Positions 52,900-64,000 of a DNA stretch of 64,000 nt are shown in pieces. This DNA is from Salvelinus alpinus (Eukaryota; Chordata; Actinopteri; Salmoniformes; Salmonidae). Each line of letters opens with the position of its first letter. Positions within the stretch are counted from its first letter, which is position 1. The notes below the pieces were generated by a model. That model did no database searches, had not been told where the DNA came from, and saw nothing but the letters and a program-made list of their open reading frames with translations. The stretch spans positions 27,598,364 through 27,662,363 of the forward strand of contig NC_092096.1 in NCBI RefSeq assembly GCF_045679555.1, given 5' to 3'. A program made the translations under genes and the position numbers.

Positions 52900-53930
52900 T
52901 ATCCATAAATTGCTGTTTGTATATACGGTTTAGGTTTGTATTAACGTTGCCCAACAAAGTACCCCCCACCGCTACTGAACGGTTTAGCCCAAATCGAACA
53001 GCAAGCCAGCTGTGGTCTTGGACCTTTAAAAATACTAAAGTGCCGTCAGCTAACTAGACTCAACCTCCTTTACAAACCACTCTTTTGGTGTATAACCTAG
53101 TCTCCCACGGCGGAGACGTGAAAAAGGTAAAACATAGCTATATTTCGACGTATATTTTTGTTAGCATTAGCACATGCTAGTTGGGAACTTAGCTAGATAG
53201 CGAAACCCTTTGAGCTTGTCAACAGTCACCTATACTATGATGTTGCTAGTTACCAATGTATTGTTTGGGTCATGTTTATCCTTGTTGGTGTGATTGAGCT
53301 GGATGTATGTAATCGTAACGTTAGTTACAAACTTGAACCCATTAGAAATGGGTGATTTAGCGTTAGCATTGTTGTTTACAAATAAATGAATAACAATGTA
53401 TATCTTCTAGCTGTTAAAAGGCCATTTAGCTCCTTGTCAGATTAATCTAACGTCGTTAGCCTGCTACGCTTGCACGATCGCGCTTGTAACTTCATCCGTA
53501 ACAATAACAACTATTGCTTGTAGCGACATTTTAATTGGAGTTGGTAGCTTCAGTACAAGTCTCCCTGTGTAACTAGATGCGAGGATCAACATGCTTTGCA
53601 ATCAATTAAAACCACTTCAGCGACATAGTTATTGTCTTGCGTTTCTTTTGGCACAAGCAGCTCTCTTCTCAGTCTTGTCCAGCTCTCTTGTTTTGGTGCT
53701 GCAGGATCACGTGTACTTATCAGTGACGCGTGTGTGGATATATTGTTTTGTGCATGCAGCTCGTACAGTGTATTGCAGTTTAACTGAGGATGCCCTTTGC
53801 TGTAACCAGCCTTGTAGGGCTGAGCGACGGATAGCCTCTACGAATCCGAGAGTGAATGAATCCGTCTCTAACATGCAGGCTCACTTTTTGTGAACATTCC
53901 CTCAAACGTTTGAATATACTTAATTTGAAT
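52900..53930 (+). other. Intergenic DNA, possible promoter/first exon
   Basis: No coding exon was seen. A stretch ending CACGGCGGAGACGTGAAAAA then G|GTAAAAC near 53127 could be a non-coding first exon, perhaps of TCP11L2, but there is no direct support. Confidence 0.25.
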
Positions 53931-53931
53931 G

Positions 53932-55542
53932 TACAGTATCATTCAAAAGTTTGGACACCTACTCATTCAAGGGGGTTTCTTTATTTTTAATAGTGAAGAC
54001 ACACGATGAAATAACACATGGTATCATGTAGTAACCAAAAGTGTTAAACAAGTAAAAACATGTTGTATTTTAGATTCTTCAAAGTAGCCACCCTTTGCCT
54101 TGATGACAGCTTTGCACACGCTTGGCATTCTCTCAACCAGTTTCACCTGGAATGCTTTTCCAACAGTCTTGAAGGAGTTCCAACATATGCTGTCCACCTG
54201 TTGGCTGCTTTTCCTTCACTCTGCGGTCCAACTCATCCCAAACCATCTCAATTGGGTTGAGGTTGGGTGATTGTGGAGGCCAAGTCATCTGATGCAGCAC
54301 TCCATCACTCTCCTTCTTGGTCAAATAGCCCTTACACAGCCTGGAGGGGTGTTGGGTCATTGTCCTGTTGAAAAACAAATGATAGTCCCACTAAGCGCAA
54401 ACCAGATAGGATGGCCTATTGCTGCAGAATGCTGTGGTAGCCATGCTGGTTAAGTGTGCCTTGAATTCTAAATAAATCACTGACAGTGTCACCAGCAAAG
54501 CACCCCCACACCATCACGTCTTCTCCTCCTCCATGCTTCACGGTGGGAACCACACATGCGGAGATCTGTTCACCTACTCTGCGTCTCACAAAGACACAGC
54601 GGTTGTAACCAAAGATCTCAAATTTGGACTCATCAGACCAAAGGACAGATTTCCACCGGTCTAATATCCATTGCTCGTGTTTCTTGGCCCAAGCAAGTCT
54701 CTTCTTATTGGTGTCCTTCAGTAGTGTTTTTTCGTTGCAGCAATTCAATCAAATACATGTTTTATTGTCACATACACATGGTTAGCAGATGTTAATGTGA
54801 GTGTAGCGAAATGCTTGTGCTTCTAGTTTGAACCACGAAGGCCTGATTCACACAGTCTCCTCTGAACAGTTGATGTTGAGATGTGTCTGTTACTTGAACT
54901 CTGAGAAGCATTTATTTGGGCTGCAATTTGAGGCTGGTAACTCTAATGAACTTATCCTCTGCAGTAGAGGTAACTCTGGGTCTTCCTTTATTGTGGCGAT
55001 CCTCATGAGAGTCAGTTTCATCATAGCGCTGGATGGTTTTTGCAACTGCACATTTTCTTTCATTGACTGACCTTCATGTCTTAATAGTAATGATGGACTG
55101 TCATTTCTCTTTGCTTATTTGAGCTGTTCTTGCCATAAAATGGACTTGTTTTTTTACCAAAAAGCCCTATCTTCTGTATACCACCCTACCTTGTCTCAAC
55201 ACAACTGATTGGCTCAAACGCATTAAGAAGGAAAGAAATTCCACAAATGAACTTTTTAATAAGGCACACCTGTTAATTGAATTGCATTCCAGGTGACTAC
55301 CTCATGAAGCTGTTTGAGAGAATGCCAAGAGTGTGCAAAGCTGTCAAGGCAAAGGGTGGCTACTTTGAAGAATCCCCCCCAAAAAATTTTTTTGGAATTG
55401 TTCAAACACTTGTTGTGGTTACTACATGATTCCATATGTGTTATTTCATAGTTGTGATGTCTTCGCTATTATTCTACAATATAGTAAAAATAAAGATACC
55501 CTGGAATGAGTAGGTGTGTCCAAAGTCTTGACTGGTACTGTA
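53932..55542 (-). mobile_element. Near full-length Tc1-like transposon, inactive
   Basis: The TIRs are ATCATTCAAAAGTTTGGACAC at the left and GTGTCCAAAGTCTTGACTGG at the right, with TA at each end. Minus-strand transposase pieces contain KKHEQWILDRWKSVLWSDES, VMVWGCFAG and PQSPNLNPIEMVWDELDRRV, which supply D (WSDES) and E (PIEMVW) of a DD34E triad. The frame is broken by stops, frameshifts and a short insertion at 54740-54832. Confidence 0.88.
54740..54832. mobile_element. Short retroelement tail inserted in Tc1
   Basis: TCAATCAAATACATGTTTTA ... GTGAGTGTAGCGAAATGCTT interrupts the Tc1 sequence. It resembles the tail of an L2-like family, distinct from that at 49683. Confidence 0.5.
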
Positions 55543-57049
55543 CAGTCGTGTCCAAAAGTTTTGAGAATGACACAAATATTAATTTCCACAAAGTATGCTG
55601 CTTCAGTGTCTTTAGATATTTTTGCCAGATGTTACTATGGAATATTGAAGTATAATTACAAGCATTTCAAAAGTGTCAAAGGCTTTTATTGACAATTACA
55701 TGAAGTTGATGCAAAGAGTCAATATTTGCAGTGTTGACCCTTCTTTTTCAAGACCTCTGCAATCCGCCCTGGCATGCTGTCAATTAACTTCTGGGCCACA
55801 TCCTGACTGATGGCAGCCCATTCTTGCATAATCAATGCTTGGAGTTTGTCTGAATTTGTGGGGTTTTGTTTGTCCACCCGCCTCTTGAGGATTGACCACA
55901 AGTTCTCAATGGGATTAAGGTCTGGGGAGTTTCCTGGCCATGGACCCAAAATATTGATGTTTTGTTCCCCGAGCCACTTAGTTATCACTTTTGCCTTATG
56001 GCAAGGTGCTCCATCATGCTGGAAAAAGCATTGTTCGTCACCAAACTGTTCCTGGATGGTTGGGAGAAGTTGCTCTCGGAGGATGTGTTGGTACCATTCT
56101 TTATTCATGGCTGTGTTCTTAGGCAAAATTGTGAGTGATCCCACTACCTTGGCTGAGAAGCAACCCCACACATGGGAGGTCTCAGGACGCTCTGCTGTTG
56201 GCATGACACAGGACTGATGGTAGAGCTCACCTTGTCTTCTCCGGCAAGCTTTTTTCCGGATGCCCCAAACAATCGGAAAGGGGATTCATCAGAGAAAATG
56301 ACAGCAGTCCAATCCCTGTACCTTTGCAGAATATCAGTCTGTCCCTGATGTTTTTCCTGGAGAGAGTGAGTCTTCGCCTCACTGTGTGTGCAGATGCACT
56401 CACACCTGCCTGCTGCCATTCCTGAGCAAGCTCTGTACTGGTGGTGCCCCGATCCTGCAGCTGAATCAACTTTAGGAGACGGTCCTGGCGCTTGCTGGAC
56501 TTTCTTGGGTGCCCTGAAGCCTTCTTCACAACAATTGAACCGCTCTCCTTGAAGTTCTTGATGATCCGATAAATGGTTGATTTAGGTGCAATCTTACTGG
56601 CAGCAATATCCTTGCTTGTGAAGCCCGTTTCTGCAAAGCAATGATGACGGCACATGCTTCCTTGCAGGTAACCATGATTGACAGAGGAAGAACAATGATT
56701 CCAAGCACCACCCTCCTTTTGAAGCTTCCAGTCTGTTATTCAAACTCAATCAGCATGACAGCGTGATCTCCAGCCTTGTCCTCGTCAACACTCTCACCTG
56801 TGTTAACGAGAGAATCACTGACATGTCAGCTGGTCCTTTTGTGGCAGGGCTGAAATGCAGTGGAAATGTTTTTGGGGGGATTCAGTTCATTTGCATGGCA
56901 ACGGGGGACTTTGCAATTAATTGCAATTCATCTGATCACTCTTCATAACATTCTGGAGTATATTCAAATTGCCATCATACAAACTGAGGCAGCAGACTTT
57001 GTGAAAATTAATATTTGTGTCATTCTCAAAACTTTTGGCCACGACTGTA
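55541..57049 (-). mobile_element. Full-length Tc1-like transposon with three-frame transposase
   Basis: The TIRs TACAGTCGTGTCCAAAAGTT and AAAACTTTTGGCCACGACTGTA flank the element. Minus-strand frames from 56655 to 55719 cover nearly the whole transposase: a paired-like DNA-binding domain (KIAPKSTIYRIIKNF; GHPRKSSKRQDR), IFSDES, FFQHDGAPCHKAK and SPDLNPIENLWSILKRRV. The DD34E residues D, D and E are visible. Only two frameshifts (near 56250-56390 and 56170) separate the pieces, so it decayed recently compared with the other copies. Confidence 0.9.
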
Positions 57050-58318
57050 CTTTACCAGTTGTCTGCTGATTTTTGAAAATACAAGTTACAGAAACTACCG
57101 ACACCGCAAAAAGTTGGGTAAACAACCCTTTCCTGTGGATACCCTATCTCCATCACCTAACTCCAAAAGGATCAACAGCATGTACAACTGGTAAAGTAAG
57201 TGTAAATATAATTTAATTCAACATCCTGGCTTGTAGAGCCTACTGCGTCTTTTTTAGGGCAACTTCGGTCAGACTGCTAATCCATGGCATAACCATGGTA
57301 ACAGTCTGTTTAGACAAAGCGATGGGGAATCAACCAATGACAGCGTTGCAATGGAAAGCTATTTTCCCCACAGTTGTTCACTGATATAGTCTGTGCACTG
57401 CACACACAAGGATAGCTATTTTGTCTTCATGTGGATACAGGACGCTTTGTGATTGTAATGTGATCATATCGAACTAACTCGCCTAACTACAGTAATAGAC
57501 ATATCCTAGGCTATTTATATCCACTGTGCAGTGTCAAGTGGTGGTGAAGTGTCAGTTGCTCTGCAGGGATTGACATTAACGGTTACCGTATTTCCCAGTG
57601 CAAGTGACCTGAGCAGCCGTGCAAGTTGAGCCTGCTCTGTGGTTGTCACAATGGGCATTTGATATTATTTTTTACTGTTAACAACCAAAATGCTAAGAAT
57701 TCCAGTTGTCTGGTCTTTCTAGTTTCTCTGGTTCCTGTCTAGGGGAAAATAGCTTGAAATGATCATACTTGATCATAATCTTCGGCCATTCAAAATACTC
57801 CTGACTTGGCCGATGGGCGAATGCCTTTCAGACCTTCATCTCAATCCCTGCTCTGTAACCCTATGTACAGTTCCTTTTCCTCCTGGTTCAGGGCTCTACA
57901 GTGCAACCATTTTACTCACACATGCGCCTAAATATGTTGCTGTGCGACCTGGAATTTAAATTTAGGAGCACCAGTGTGCCTAGAAATATAAATTATTCTA
58001 GCTTTATTACCTCAACTATTTTCCATTGTGCTCCTAAATGTCTTTGTGTGCGCCAACATTTTTCTATTTAGGCGCACACATGTTCCTTGGAAGATTTGTT
58101 TTTATAATGATAAGTTCAGCGTAGATCCTTGTGCTGGGTTGCCTTATCAATCCCTCTGTGTCTAAGCAAGCTAATGGGATGCAGTAATTTTTAAATGCTT
58201 TGACTTGCATTTGCTTTATGAATTCTCTCTGAATCACCTGCCTATTTATCCTTCATTAGTAGGACTGGGCACATCACTTCAGGCATCACAATAAACATGG
58301 GCTGATCTAGAAAGCAAA
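57050..58318. other. Intergenic or 5' intronic DNA upstream of TCP11L2
   Basis: No convincing exon. Around 57900-58090 short GCGCCTAAATATG/AGGCGCACACATG pieces suggest a decayed repeat. Confidence 0.35.
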
Positions 58319-58736
58319 TACAGTGCATTCGGAAAGTATTCAGACCCCTTGACCTTTTCCACATTTTGTTACATTACAGCCTTGTTTTAAAATTAAATAA
58401 ATATTTTTTCCCCCTCAATCTACACACAGTACCCCATAATGACAAAGAGAAAACAGTTAAAAAAAAAATAATGCAAATATATTAAAAATAAAAAAACATA
58501 CTTTATTTACATAAGTATTCAGACACTTTGCTATCAGATTTGAAATGAAGATCCGGTCCATCCTGTTTCCATTGATCATCCTTGAGGTGTTTCTACAACT
58601 TGATTTTGCTTTGTCATTATGGGGTATTGTGTGTAGATTGAGGGGGGAAACAATTTAATCAATTTTAGAATAAGTCTGTAACGGAACAAAATGTGTAAAA
58701 AGTGAAGGGGTCTGAATGCTTTCCGGATGCACTGTA
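58319..58736. mobile_element. Internally deleted Tc1 element, 418 bp
   Basis: TACAGTGCATTCGGAAAG at the left and CTTTCCGGATGCACTGTA at the right are complete TIRs with TA at both ends. The interior keeps only subterminal DNA, so it is a MITE-like deletion product of the family also seen at 1-782. Confidence 0.9.
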
Positions 58737-59954
58737 TCAAACAACTTCAGACGTTCCCTTTCTCTTGTGACCGTTGAGATATGGGTTATGACCTTGCCAT
58801 GTCTGACAGGAGAATGACGATGAAGGTCATGACTGAGACTACACACAGGCATAGACTATAAAGTCACAGCCTTCCTCCATAAGAAGGAAGCACCACCTAG
58901 CTCTCTGGACTGGAGTTGTTGGTGTTTTCTTTGCCAGATAGCCCAACAGGGCAACACACGTCTGATTCTGTGTCTTCTGTATTTGGCATGTTGGCCTAGT
59001 AGTTCGACATAGTGAATTGGAATGTTTTAAGGTCCATTTTTAAACTATTGGCCTAAATTCAAGTGCTTTGCCTCAACAACACTTATTGTTCTAAAAAGTG
59101 TAGGCCAAGTTGTTTACTTGATCTCAATGACGGGATGGCTGGAAGGGTGCCTTTATGTTGCTTGGACCGATGTGCGGTACACGAGAATGATTACCCTGTT
59201 CAACTAAGCCGTGAAGTGTAACTGGATCTGTGGACGGTTGGCTGAGCATCCCGCTGTTATCATGTTACCCCGGAGACGCATTTAATCCCATTCATAACAC
59301 TGTCCCTTTGTTTTGTTATTGCAGAAGTAGGCTGAACTATGGTAATAATATCCCTCTTTTTTTTTTTTATCAGCACCATCTTTTAAGTCAACTAATGTCT
59401 GAATCATTTTGGAAATTGTGTGTGTGTTGATCCTTTTATCTTAACTGGGGCACAAGTGGATGGCCCTCCTGTTTCCATGGCCACTCTGGCCTAACAGCTG
59501 TTATACTGTCCTGTGGTGTTTTACACCCTGCCTCTCCTAGCAACAGGAACACAGGAAAAAACACACACACACACACACATGGTAATGGTAACACACCAAA
59601 CCAAAAAGAGGCAGTTGAAAGATCGGAGTAGTGTCTTCAGTAAGGTAGTGCAATTGTTTTTCTTGGGGGACCTCAGACTTTGGAAAGGGAGGTTAAGCTA
59701 GGTTAAACTAGCTAATGGCTAGTCCAGAGCCTTTTATAGGCTACATAGCTAGATAATGAATGTAAGCTCAAACTCAAGGCTCTGGCTACAACTGCCTGAC
59801 CCCCACTACACAAGACTTAGAAACCCCTTATTTTTCCATAAGAGAAACTTGTGGGTACATTCCAGTGCATTCAAACCACATGTTACAGTACTCATGTAGG
59901 CTTAAATAATGCTGCATTTATACATGCATGCATGACTGCTGTGCCTGCCTGCAG
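58737..59954. other. Non-coding DNA before the TCP11L2 start exon
   Basis: No exon was recognised. It contains a short (AC)n tract near 59563-59578. Confidence 0.4.
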
Positions 59955-59966
59955 CGCTAGTCCGCC

Positions 59967-62900
59967 ATGCCTGGGACTGACGAGCGGCCCACCTCCATGT
60001 CCACCACTGGCAGCGAGGACGCCATGCCTGGGACTGACGAGCGGCCCACCTCCATGTCCACCACTGGCAGCGAGGACGCCAGCAGCGACGCCGAGTCGTC
60101 GTCGGACCGCTGTAACAGCATCACGTCTGCCAGCGACTTTGACTGCTCCCGCCAGAGCTTCACCAGTGACTGCTCCAGCAGCAAGCACAGCTCGCCCTCC
60201 TGTGAGTAGATCTCCTTCCTCCCTGTCTAGTAGGACTGCTTGTTAAAATGTCACTCTAAAAATTGCATTTCCATTTCCTACCGTTTTCCAGAAAGTGTGC
60301 ACTTGCACACTTCCCATCATTGATTTAAAAACATTGGATTGGTGTTGTCATCACTTTTGGAGGAGTATAGAGAATCGGAATGCAACACTGTGTACCCTCT
60401 CCCCACTTTGGTTGAGCTTTCAAACGCCAAAATGGCTACTCTCAACACTTTGTTTTTGTTTTTATTTTTATGCCCCCTATTTACAGCTAGCCCGCCCAAA
60501 ACTATAACACTGGATGATGTCATGTCTTCTGCCCGGGACCTGTCCAACCTGACCCTGGCCCACGAGATCATCGTCAACCGTGACTTCCGTGTGGAGCAGC
60601 CCCACCTACCTCAGAACAGGTACCTACCACCTCAAAATGGACACCCAGTGAACATGGCCATCACTTGGGCTACTCAAATGCCAATTGACAACTGATGATA
60701 TTCAATTCTCCTTTTCAGTTTGGAGAAGCAAGTCAAAGATATAGTTCACAAGGCCTTCTGGGATAGCCTGGAGTCTGAGCTGAATGATGACCCACCAGAG
60801 TATGAGCACGCCATCAAACTGCTGGAGGAGATCAGAGAGGTGAGCTTTGGCCCTTTTCCCCTCTATCAATCTTGATGAATCCATGGTTGGAAAGCTTATC
60901 TTTTCAGGAAGATGACCCTGTTAGAAATTATACGTTTTCAAAGTCTTCCAACTCCCTGAGCAGTAATCACTGATCTGACACAAATCTGACATAAGCAACA
61001 GTTATGTAGTGGATTCCGTTCTTTCACCTGTCCAATTGTGTGTGTGTATTGTGAATATACTCAAGAAGGATGTATTTAAAATGGGCTAATAGCTTTTAAG
61101 ATTGATATCTTCTAGCTATATATTGTTTCTTTCCTTAATTTTTTGAAACCATTTACTATGAACAGATCCTGCTGTCGTTCCTGAGCCCGGGAGCCAATCG
61201 GCTGCGGACTCAGATTCTGGAGGTGCTGGACATGGCTCTGATTCGCCAGCAGGCGGACAAGGAAGCGGTGGACATACAGGGCCTGGCCTCTTACATCGTC
61301 ACCATCATGGGCAAGCTGTGCGCCCCGGTCCGCGACGACGAGGTCAAGAAGCTCTGCGAGAACCCCGACAACGTTGTGTCGATGTTCAAGTACGTTTGGG
61401 CAAAGTTTTGTTTCCAACCCTTGTGAATATTTATTTGGATAATTGTAGCCATCCCCATAAATGGCCGGCATCCATTGGATCCTTTTGGCTCTCTAAAGCT
61501 ACCGTGCATTTGGAAAGTGTTCAGACCCCTTGACTTTTTCCACATTTTGTTACTTTACATCCACATTCTAAAATGGATTAAATAAAATGTAGTCAATCGA
61601 CACACAATACCACAATGACAAAGCGAAAGCAGAAAATAAATATATAAAAAAATACCTTATTTAGGTAAGTATTCACACCCTTTGCTATGAGAATCGAAAT
61701 TGAGCTCAGATGTATTCTGTTTCCATTGATCATCCTTGAGATGTTTCTAACTTAATTGAAGTCCACCTTTGTTAAATTCAATTGATCCTTTTAAAACTCC
61801 AAAGCTAGAAGTACAGATGTTGAGGCAAGTCACTAGGTGTTTCTTCTGGAGCCAAATCCAAAGCATTCGTTTTGAGAGTGTTATTACATTGAGCAGGGAG
61901 ATCTTCCGGGTGCTGGACCTGATGAAGATGGACATGGTGAACTTTACCATCCAGAGCCTGCGGCCCGATCTGCAGAGGCAGTCAGTGGAGTATGAGCGGG
62001 CCAAGTTCCAGAGCATCGTGGAGAAGACTCCCAGTGAGTCTGCGTTGTTATTAACCTTTGTTTATGAGGAACATTTTATTGGCAATGGACTGACGTTTGG
62101 ATCATTTCCCTGTTCCTTTACAAATCCATTTGACCGTTGACTGCCTAAAGGTCAGCATAGTATTCATTCATTTTTTAACGTGGTGTGCTCCTGGAACAGG
62201 GTGTGCTCCTGGAACGTGGTGTGCTCCTGGGACCTAAATTAGGTGCCTGTACTACTTTATGGTATTAGGGAATGTTTGATTTGTGGTATGTACAGCATGT
62301 GAAGCGTGGGTGTGATTTCTCTACATCATTAAATGAAAGATGTCAATCACTATTAAATGCCATACAAATTACTGTCCTAACTTCCTCAGGTGCGTTGGAC
62401 CATACCACTGAGTGGATCAAGTCCTCTCTGGAGGAAGTGCTTTTCTCCATGCCAACCGTGGAGCAGCCCAACGGCCATGGGAAGGCGGGGAAAGCCCTGC
62501 CAAGTCCCCTCCTGGTCTTCAACAGTGGATTCATCCGCATCCTCACCTGGGACTACCACAAGAGCCCACTGCCTGAGGTGGGTTGGAGTGTGTGTCAGTG
62601 TCTTAGTACACAGACGGTTTCAAAATAATGATTTGCTTATTCAAGACATATCATGATTGCCATTGGATTACTTGACTTTTGTTATTAAGAAAAGGTGACA
62701 TTCAGTGTGTTTGTCAAGTGACGAGGGTGTTGCTGAATGTTCACAGAGGAAATGTGTGTGTGTGTGTAAATAGAGGTAATGAGGATGTTGACAGGGGTTG
62801 GTTTCTGTGTATTATACTTCTTGGTCTAATGAATTTGTGGTGTTTATTTGCATATAGACTATTACCTAGAGGGTTTCTTTGTGTGTCTTTAAATGTGTGT

Positions 62901-63589
62901 GAATTCCATATGAATACAAGTGTCTGAAAGAAGGTACCATCTCTCTCAACCAACTTACAACCACAGGTCTATTAAATTACCATTTTCTAAAATCTAGTCT
63001 CCATGGGGTGAATCCTAACTTCCACTAATGTCAAATGTTCATTTAGTCATGCATTGATGTCAATGGGAGACTAAGTAAAAATGTCATTTAAGTTGATGAT
63101 TCGTCCCTATATGTGAAGGCCATTTGAGTCTCTGTGTGTGTGTGTGTGTTTAACACACTCAGACCCTGATGACAGACGAGGTGCGTCTGCGGGAGCTCCA
63201 GCGGAGGCTCCAGCTGCTAAAGGCCGTGGCCTCCGTGCTGCTCATTGTCTACAGTGCCATCGGAGGGCCCATCTCGGGGCTGCCCGCACTGGCCGAGCGC
63301 CTCAAGAGGATGGCCAGCGTGCTCCTGGAGGGCATGCACAGGCCGTAGGTTCTACATAACACACACAAACATACATTTCAATGTGAAAATTGAGACTGAC
63401 TTCCTCCACTCTGCAGGGACTTTAACCTGTCAGAGGCTCTGGGGAACGTCAGTGGTCAGATCTGCTGTGAGCTCAACAAGTCCCTGACTGAGAGGAACTA
63501 CCCAGCCTTGCCCCCAGAACTCCAGGTCACACTCAAGGGCCAGATCACCAGCATCACCCAGGAAAACAACCCTATCCGCAGTCTTGTGG
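59967..63589 (+). CDS. tcp11l2: T-complex protein 11-like 2 (3'-partial)
   Basis: Coding exons: 59967-60201 (start, acceptor at 59954), 60487-60619, 60719-60839, 61166-61389, 61897-62033, 62390-62577, 63163-63344, 63417-63589. They are in phase and give 464 codons; the rest lies to the right. Family signatures are [13 protein letters not shown], the [11 protein letters not shown] block, [64 protein letters not shown] and [20 protein letters not shown]11 proteins are helical; the founding member acts in sperm signalling, and TCP11L2 has been linked to cell migration. The L2 rather than L1 assignment rests on the N-terminal similarity and the SCYL2/DEPDC4 neighbourhood. An exact 57-bp duplication doubles the first 19 codons, giving two equivalent in-frame ATGs (59967, 60024). 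Confidence 0.9.
61500..61840. mobile_element. Tc1 terminal fragment in a TCP11L2 intron
   Basis: It starts GTGCATTTGGAAAGTGTTCA and follows the same family as 58319 through ACATTTTGTTACTTTACATC to GGTGTTTCTTCTGGAGCC. No right TIR is seen. It fills most of the intron 61390-61896 and stops about 50 bases before the next exon. Confidence 0.8.
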
Positions 63590-63673
63590 GTAAGCAAAAC
63601 GACACCTGATGGCCTGACATGGCTCACTAACTATTTAATTTGATATATTTAATGCAATGTTCTCAGCCAAGCT

Positions 63674-64000
63674 CCAGTGCATTCGGAAAGTATTCAGACC
63701 CCTTGACTTTTTCCACATTTTGTTACGTTACAGCCTTATTCTAAAATTGATTAAATCGTTTTTTTTTTGCTCATCAATCTACACACTATACCCCAAAATG
63801 ACAAAACAGTTTAATAATTTTTTTTATTTTGTAAATTTATAACAAATAAAAAAAACGGAAATATCACATTTACATAAGTATTCAGACCCTTTACTCAGTA
63901 CTCTGAAGCACCTTTGGCAGCGATTACAGCCTTGAGTCTTCTTGGGTATGACACTACAAGCTTGGCACACCAGTATTTGGGGAGTTTATCCCATTCTTCT
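63674..64000 (-). mobile_element. Tc1-like transposon, cut by window edge
   Basis: CAGTGCATTCGGAAAGTATT opens the element. Near 63890-64000 the minus strand reads as a transposase C-terminal end (LKAVIAAKGASEY, stop). It lies in the TCP11L2 intron after the exon ending at 63589. Confidence 0.88.

Noticed and set aside
59892-60188. Minus-strand frames opposite the TCP11L2 start exon
   Set aside because: GC-rich shadow frames; the plus strand matches the TCP11L2 N-terminus and splices in phase.

Overview
The window looks like salmonid fish nuclear DNA (trout, salmon or char). The genes are split by many GT-AG introns. The space between exons is filled with repeat families I recognise as typical of salmonids: Tc1-type transposons with TIRs such as CAGTGCATTCGGAAAG, a Sleeping-Beauty-type relict, hAT foldback MITEs, a tRNA-derived SINE, and L2-like and Nimb-like LINEs. 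Long (CT)n and (GT)n tracts are also present. Family names come from reading the sequence and from memory; no database search was run.

Layout. 0.8-11.6 kb (+): two tandem, compact genes encoding CCCH/WWE proteins related to the PARP12/ZC3HAV1 family but with no PARP catalytic domain. The first has two CCCH fingers and three WWE domains; the second has four WWE domains. An interferon-response-like element (GAAA-N-GAAA-NN-GAAA) lies between them. 11.6-25.9 kb (-): a complete SCYL2 gene, 18 coding exons including a 12-nt microexon, with an in-frame 923-codon product. 26-31.9 kb (-): a DEPDC4-like gene (DEPDC7 paralogue) with recognisable exons and splice sites but several frameshifts, so probably a pseudogene. 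32-33.3 kb (-): a truncated Nimb-like LINE with ORF1 only, ending just upstream of the DEPDC4 start codon.

33.4-46.8 kb (+): a tandem duplication of a FUT9-like alpha-1,3-fucosyltransferase gene. Copy 1 has a 5' exon at 33.5 kb and a broken coding exon at 42.2-43.1 kb, separated by two LINEs inserted in its intron. Copy 2 (5' exon 43.6 kb, coding exon 45.6-46.8 kb) is intact. 46.9-52.6 kb: a repeat block with a four-level nested insertion, an L2-like LINE tail, a 30-bp minisatellite of about 41 copies, and a SINE. 53.9-57.05 kb: two nearly full-length Tc1 elements that share one TA dinucleotide. 59.95-63.6 kb (+): TCP11L2, running off the right edge, with an exact 57-bp in-frame duplication at its N-terminus. 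Both window edges cut Tc1 elements.

The genes do not form an operon. SCYL2 and DEPDC4 are neighbours in human 12q23 and TCP11L2 lies on the same arm, so this part looks like conserved synteny. The WWE pair looks like a lineage-specific, probably interferon-linked ADP-ribose-reader cluster, and is the best candidate for something little described.
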